This document shows, one piece after another, positions 61,361-64,000 of a stretch of 64,000 nt of DNA (position 1 is the stretch's first letter; every line of letters starts with the position of its first letter). Under the pieces are notes generated by a model. It was not told the DNA's origin, did not search any database, and saw only the letters and a list, made by a program, of their open reading frames with translations. Both the position numbers and the translations under genes were made by a program. This stretch comes from Bacteroidota bacterium (GTDB lineage: Bacteria; Bacteroidota; Bacteroidia; Flavobacteriales; Flavobacteriaceae), in contig JAFDZC010000012.1 of the NCBI GenBank assembly GCA_018267095.1, positions 37,494 through 101,493 of the forward strand. Direction: 5' to 3'.

Positions 61361-62278
61361 TTAGAAGAATCGAGGAGAAATAATTTTGTTGTAATTGTTG
61401 AATAATTCAAATCTGAGGAATACCTCGTGTGATCCTGAATTGTATTTTCTGAGTCTAGTGGTTTCTAGATCATATCCGTAACCTATATACAAACCATCAG
61501 TAATTTGGAAACCTGCCAAAGCACTTACAGCAGCATCCCAACGATAGGCAGCACCCAACACAAATTTTTCATAGAACATAAAGTTACCCGAAAGATCTAC
61601 TTGTAATGGCGATCCTGTGACCACTTTGGTCAAAACAGCTGGTTTGAATTTAATATCCGGCGTCAAGTCAAATACGTGTCCGGCAATCAAATAATAGTTG
61701 ATTCTTTCTTGTAGAATTGCTACGTTATCGCCATTGCTATTGTTGAGCTTTTTGTTTTGGATAAAATTCGGAACAGACAATCCGATGTATGATTTATCAG
61801 AGTGCAAATAAACACCGGCACCAATGTTAGGTGTAAACTTATTGTAGTTAACAAGAGCAGCATCATTTTGTTGCTCCGGATTTAAATCTGAAGTATTCAA
61901 TCCAAAAAAGTTTCCGGTTCCTTTGATACCGAATGATAATTTATAGGTCTCAGAGGTTGGAATCGTATAGGAAACATCAACTGATATTGAATTTTCTTTG
62001 GTAGGCCCAATTCTGTCATTAATGAATGACAACCCCAAACCTAATCTGCTATCATTAATCGGCGTATTCATCGATAGCGTATTGGTTACCGGAGCACCAT
62101 CTAAACCAACCCATTGCGTACGGTGTAGGCCAAAGATACTCAAAGCACCTCTCGATCCGGCATAAGCTGGATTGATATTGATTGTGTTGTACATATACTG
62201 CGTGAATTGAGCATCCTGTTGCGCAAACCCCGCCGCGGCTGTAAACATCAAAACGAAAGTTAATATTCTTGTTTTCAT
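61361..62278 (-). CDS. Type IX secretion system membrane protein PorP/SprF family
   Basis: Outer-membrane beta-barrel-like protein of 305 residues with a signal peptide, MKTRILTFVLMFTAAAGFAQ. QDAQFTQYMYNTININPAYAGSRGALSIFGLHR is the well known N-terminal signature (in positions about 21-54), and the end reads EVFLRFELFNNYNKII. SprF-type proteins help secretion or attachment of the partner adhesin carrying the gliding-motility C-terminal domain, which is the next gene upstream here. This makes a three-gene unit: adhesin, sprF, ompA. Confidence 0.92.
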   Translation of the reverse strand: MKTRILTFVLMFTAAAGFAQQDAQFTQYMYNTININPAYAGSRGALSIFGLHRTQWVGLDGAPVTNTLSMNTPINDSRLGLGLSFINDRIGPTKENSISVDVSYTIPTSETYKLSFGIKGTGNFFGLNTSDLNPEQQNDAALVNYNKFTPNIGAGVYLHSDKSYIGLSVPNFIQNKKLNNSNGDNVAILQERINYYLIAGHVFDLTPDIKFKPAVLTKVVTGSPLQVDLSGNFMFYEKFVLGAAYRWDAAVSALAGFQITDGLYIGYGYDLETTRLRKYNSGSHEVFLRFELFNNYNKIISPRFF

Positions 62279-62295
62279 TAGTTTTCTGTTTTAAT

Positions 62296-62319
62296 CCTGA
62301 GGGCTTTGACACCCTCAGG
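62296..62319 (-). terminator. Hairpin between adhesin and PorP genes
   Basis: cctgaggg (62296-62303) pairs with ccctcagg (62312-62319), with an 8-base loop. The minus-strand continuation (attaaaacag) lacks a good T-run, so it is more likely an attenuator or processing hairpin than a full terminator. Confidence 0.5.
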
Positions 62320-62338
62320 CGTTAGATTTGAGTTTGGT

Positions 62339-64000
62339 TTATCTGGTTAGGTATAAGTAACCTTCTCTGTGGTGACTGTTACCTTTTTTATCAGTATAGT
62401 TGAGGATGTAAAAATAAGTACCGGTTGGCAATTGAGCTGATTTGTCAACTGTTACACGTCCTTCAGAGGTTCCTTTGAACGCTCTTTGATCATTGTCGTA
62501 TTGCTTAGTTTCATATACCAATACACCCCATCTGTTGTAAATCTCAACTGAGTTAGTCGGATAACATTCAGTTTGATCAAGTTGTTCAATCACAAACACT
62601 GCGTTTGTCGTATCTCCATTTGGAGAAAAAGCGTTATGGACTAATGGTTCAGAACATTCACCGCCAACTTCACAATCATCATCAACGGTCATGGTCAATT
62701 CAACCACTCTGTTACAATCTCCGTCAGCAACAGTATATTTGAACATATAAGTACCGACCGGAACTTGGTATGGTGTGAATGTATTTCCGATCAAACCTCC
62801 TGTGTTGTCAAAGTCTACCCAGGTCCCGTTGGTTGCAACACCTTGAGGCAACAAGGTATTCAAATCAATATCTCTTTCTGGAGAATTATCATCGTTACAC
62901 GGAGCCAATCCTTGAACTTGATCAGGAGCATTCGCCGGGTTAACAATCACGGTTTGTGGCGCTGTGATTACGTTTCCGTTTCCGTCATCAAAAGTCCATG
63001 TTACTGTATAGGTTCCAGGAACCGTATAGCTCAACGGATCAGTTGTTGTACCCGTAATTGTATTAGGATTACAAGTATCATTGGTGGTTGGCGTTGGAAC
63101 ATTAACCAAACAAGTTCCGGTTATTGTAGCCAAAGCAGGAATCAATGGAGCAACAGTATCATCAATAATTACTTGTTGAATTGCTGTAGTGCTGTTGATG
63201 CCATCACTGAATACCCAATGAATCGTATAGGTTCCTTCACCTTGATAAGTTAACGGATCAATAGTGGTAGCAGTTACCTGACCAGCACAAGCATCTTGAC
63301 CGGTCGGAGGCGTTACTGTTACCGAACATTGAGCTGTAATGTTTTGCAATACAGGAGCAATTGGTGCTTGTGTATCTTGAACAACTACATTTTGAGTAGC
63401 GGCTACAACAAATTGTCCATTAGCATTGTTAAAGTTCCAGTTAATCAAATAAGTACCTTGAGTATTGTATGTAGTTGGGTCAGAAGTAACACCGGTTAAA
63501 GTATTACCACAGTTATCAGTCATCGTTGGAGCAGGAGCCGTAGCACTACATTGACCGGTAATATTAGCCAATGAAGGAGCAACCGGAGCAGCATTGATGG
63601 TCAATGTTACAGGAACTCTTGTGGTAGAGTAACAAGTACCGTTGAAAGATGCAGCATAGTAAGTAATGCTTCCTACAGTGTTTAATGTTGGGTTTGTTAC
63701 CTCAAAACCATCTTGTGCAGCGTTAAACCATACAATTGTATTTCCAGCAGCTGTCGTTGCAGTAGCTGTCAAAGTAGGCATTGGATTAGCAGCGCACTCT
63801 GTTTGATTACCACCAGAAATCGGAGCTGATGGCGTTTGCGGTTGTGCGTTGATGGTTACTTCAGTTGATGCCGCTGAAGTACAACCTTCGCTATTAGTCA
63901 CAGTGAAGCTGTATGAACCAGCAGCCAAACCAGATACGGTTGTTGAAGAACCAGTTCCTGAGATGTTCCCCGGATTAATGGTCCAAGTTCCAGTAGGAAG
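62339..64000 (-). CDS. Large T9SS-exported adhesin, C-terminal part (5' end beyond window)
   Basis: The reading frame stays open to the right edge, so only the C-terminal about 553 residues are seen. From the left edge upstream, PKD/Ig-like domains (SYSFTVTNSEGCTSAAS) are followed by three HYR-like repeats of about 75-80 residues, each ending in TYxxxW-type strands (GTYLINWNFNNANG, GTYTIHWVFSDGI, GTYTVTWTFDDGNGN). Then comes a domain with CNDDNSPERDIDLNTLLPQG, and finally the gliding-motility-associated C-terminal domain (NAFSPNGDTTN, VEIYNRWGVLVYET, YLYLTR). It resembles SprB-type or related adhesins secreted by the type IX system with help from the adjacent SprF. Confidence 0.9.
   Translation of the reverse strand, partial: LPTGTWTINPGNISGTGSSTTVSGLAAGSYSFTVTNSEGCTSAASTEVTINAQPQTPSAPISGGNQTECAANPMPTLTATATTAAGNTIVWFNAAQDGFEVTNPTLNTVGSITYYAASFNGTCYSTTRVPVTLTINAAPVAPSLANITGQCSATAPAPTMTDNCGNTLTGVTSDPTTYNTQGTYLINWNFNNANGQFVVAATQNVVVQDTQAPIAPVLQNITAQCSVTVTPPTGQDACAGQVTATTIDPLTYQGEGTYTIHWVFSDGINSTTAIQQVIIDDTVAPLIPALATITGTCLVNVPTPTTNDTCNPNTITGTTTDPLSYTVPGTYTVTWTFDDGNGNVITAPQTVIVNPANAPDQVQGLAPCNDDNSPERDIDLNTLLPQGVATNGTWVDFDNTGGLIGNTFTPYQVPVGTYMFKYTVADGDCNRVVELTMTVDDDCEVGGECSEPLVHNAFSPNGDTTNAVFVIEQLDQTECYPTNSVEIYNRWGVLVYETKQYDNDQRAFKGTSEGRVTVDKSAQLPTGTYFYILNYTDKKGNSHHREGYLYLTR

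Noticed and set aside
62765-63253. Plus-strand open frame of 162 codons opposite the adhesin
   Set aside because: Composition follows the repetitive adhesin DNA on the other strand.

Overview
The window is chromosomal DNA of a member of the Bacteroidota, almost certainly a Flavobacteriaceae species close to Flavobacterium. The reasons are type IX secretion features (PorP/SprF, T9SS type A sorting domain, gliding-motility C-terminal domains), a fused CcoN/CcoO cbb3 oxidase subunit, DUF5606 and DUF349 proteins, and promoters carrying the Bacteroidota TAnnTTTG -7 motif. No rRNA, tRNA, CRISPR array, prophage or insertion sequence was seen. Gene density is high, and at three places tail-to-tail genes meet with no base between their stop codons.

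Layout. 1-240: intergenic repeat material. 241-4.2 kb: LytTR response regulator, heme A synthase, CCA-adding enzyme, Sua5/TsaC. 4.3-12.6 kb: a tightly coupled surface-glycan operon with pseudaminic acid genes pseB-pseC-pseF, a tandem-GNAT protein, pseI, a PhyH-type dioxygenase and two glycosyltransferase-like genes; no pseG-like nucleotidase is visible. 12.6-19.1 kb: LPS/envelope genes, namely two alkaline-phosphatase-superfamily membrane transferases, a WaaP-like kinase and a GT9-GT2 fusion. 19.2-23.1 kb: housekeeping (dapD, ruvX, def, DUF5606, mazG). 23.1-34.1 kb: an oxygen-response block with an FNR-like regulator, the copper ATPase CcoI, ccoS-ccoNO-ccoQ-ccoP-ccoG-ccoH, a SafE-like membrane protein, a YdcH-like protein, and the convergent hemN. 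Three near-identical palindromes (ATGAY-N4-RTCAT) lie at the same distance (36.5 bp) upstream of the three -7 elements, so the regulator probably activates all three units.

34.2-44.8 kb: DUF349 protein, a small secreted protein, aroE, a TPR protein, a class III aminotransferase, an OstA/LptA-like protein with three copies of an unrecognised 74-residue repeat, and a secreted alpha-amylase. 44.8-50.5 kb: nhaA, purA, fur and relA/spoT, with heptamer tracts and GC-rich intergenic elements around fur. 50.5-58 kb: serine hydrolase, SpoU methyltransferase, a T9SS-exported subtilase and a gliding-motility C-terminal-domain protein. 58-64 kb: an O-antigen-type flippase, then an OmpA/PD40 protein, PorP/SprF and the C-terminal part of a large repetitive adhesin that runs off the right edge.

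Best leads: (1) the constant box-to-promoter geometry of the proposed FNR regulon; (2) the 74-residue triple repeat on the OstA protein; (3) a composite intergenic element made of a GGGCGT-type GC-rich block followed by a 7-bp-periodic tract; (4) a pseudaminic acid operon with a double GNAT and no visible PseG; (5) the GT9-GT2 fusion.
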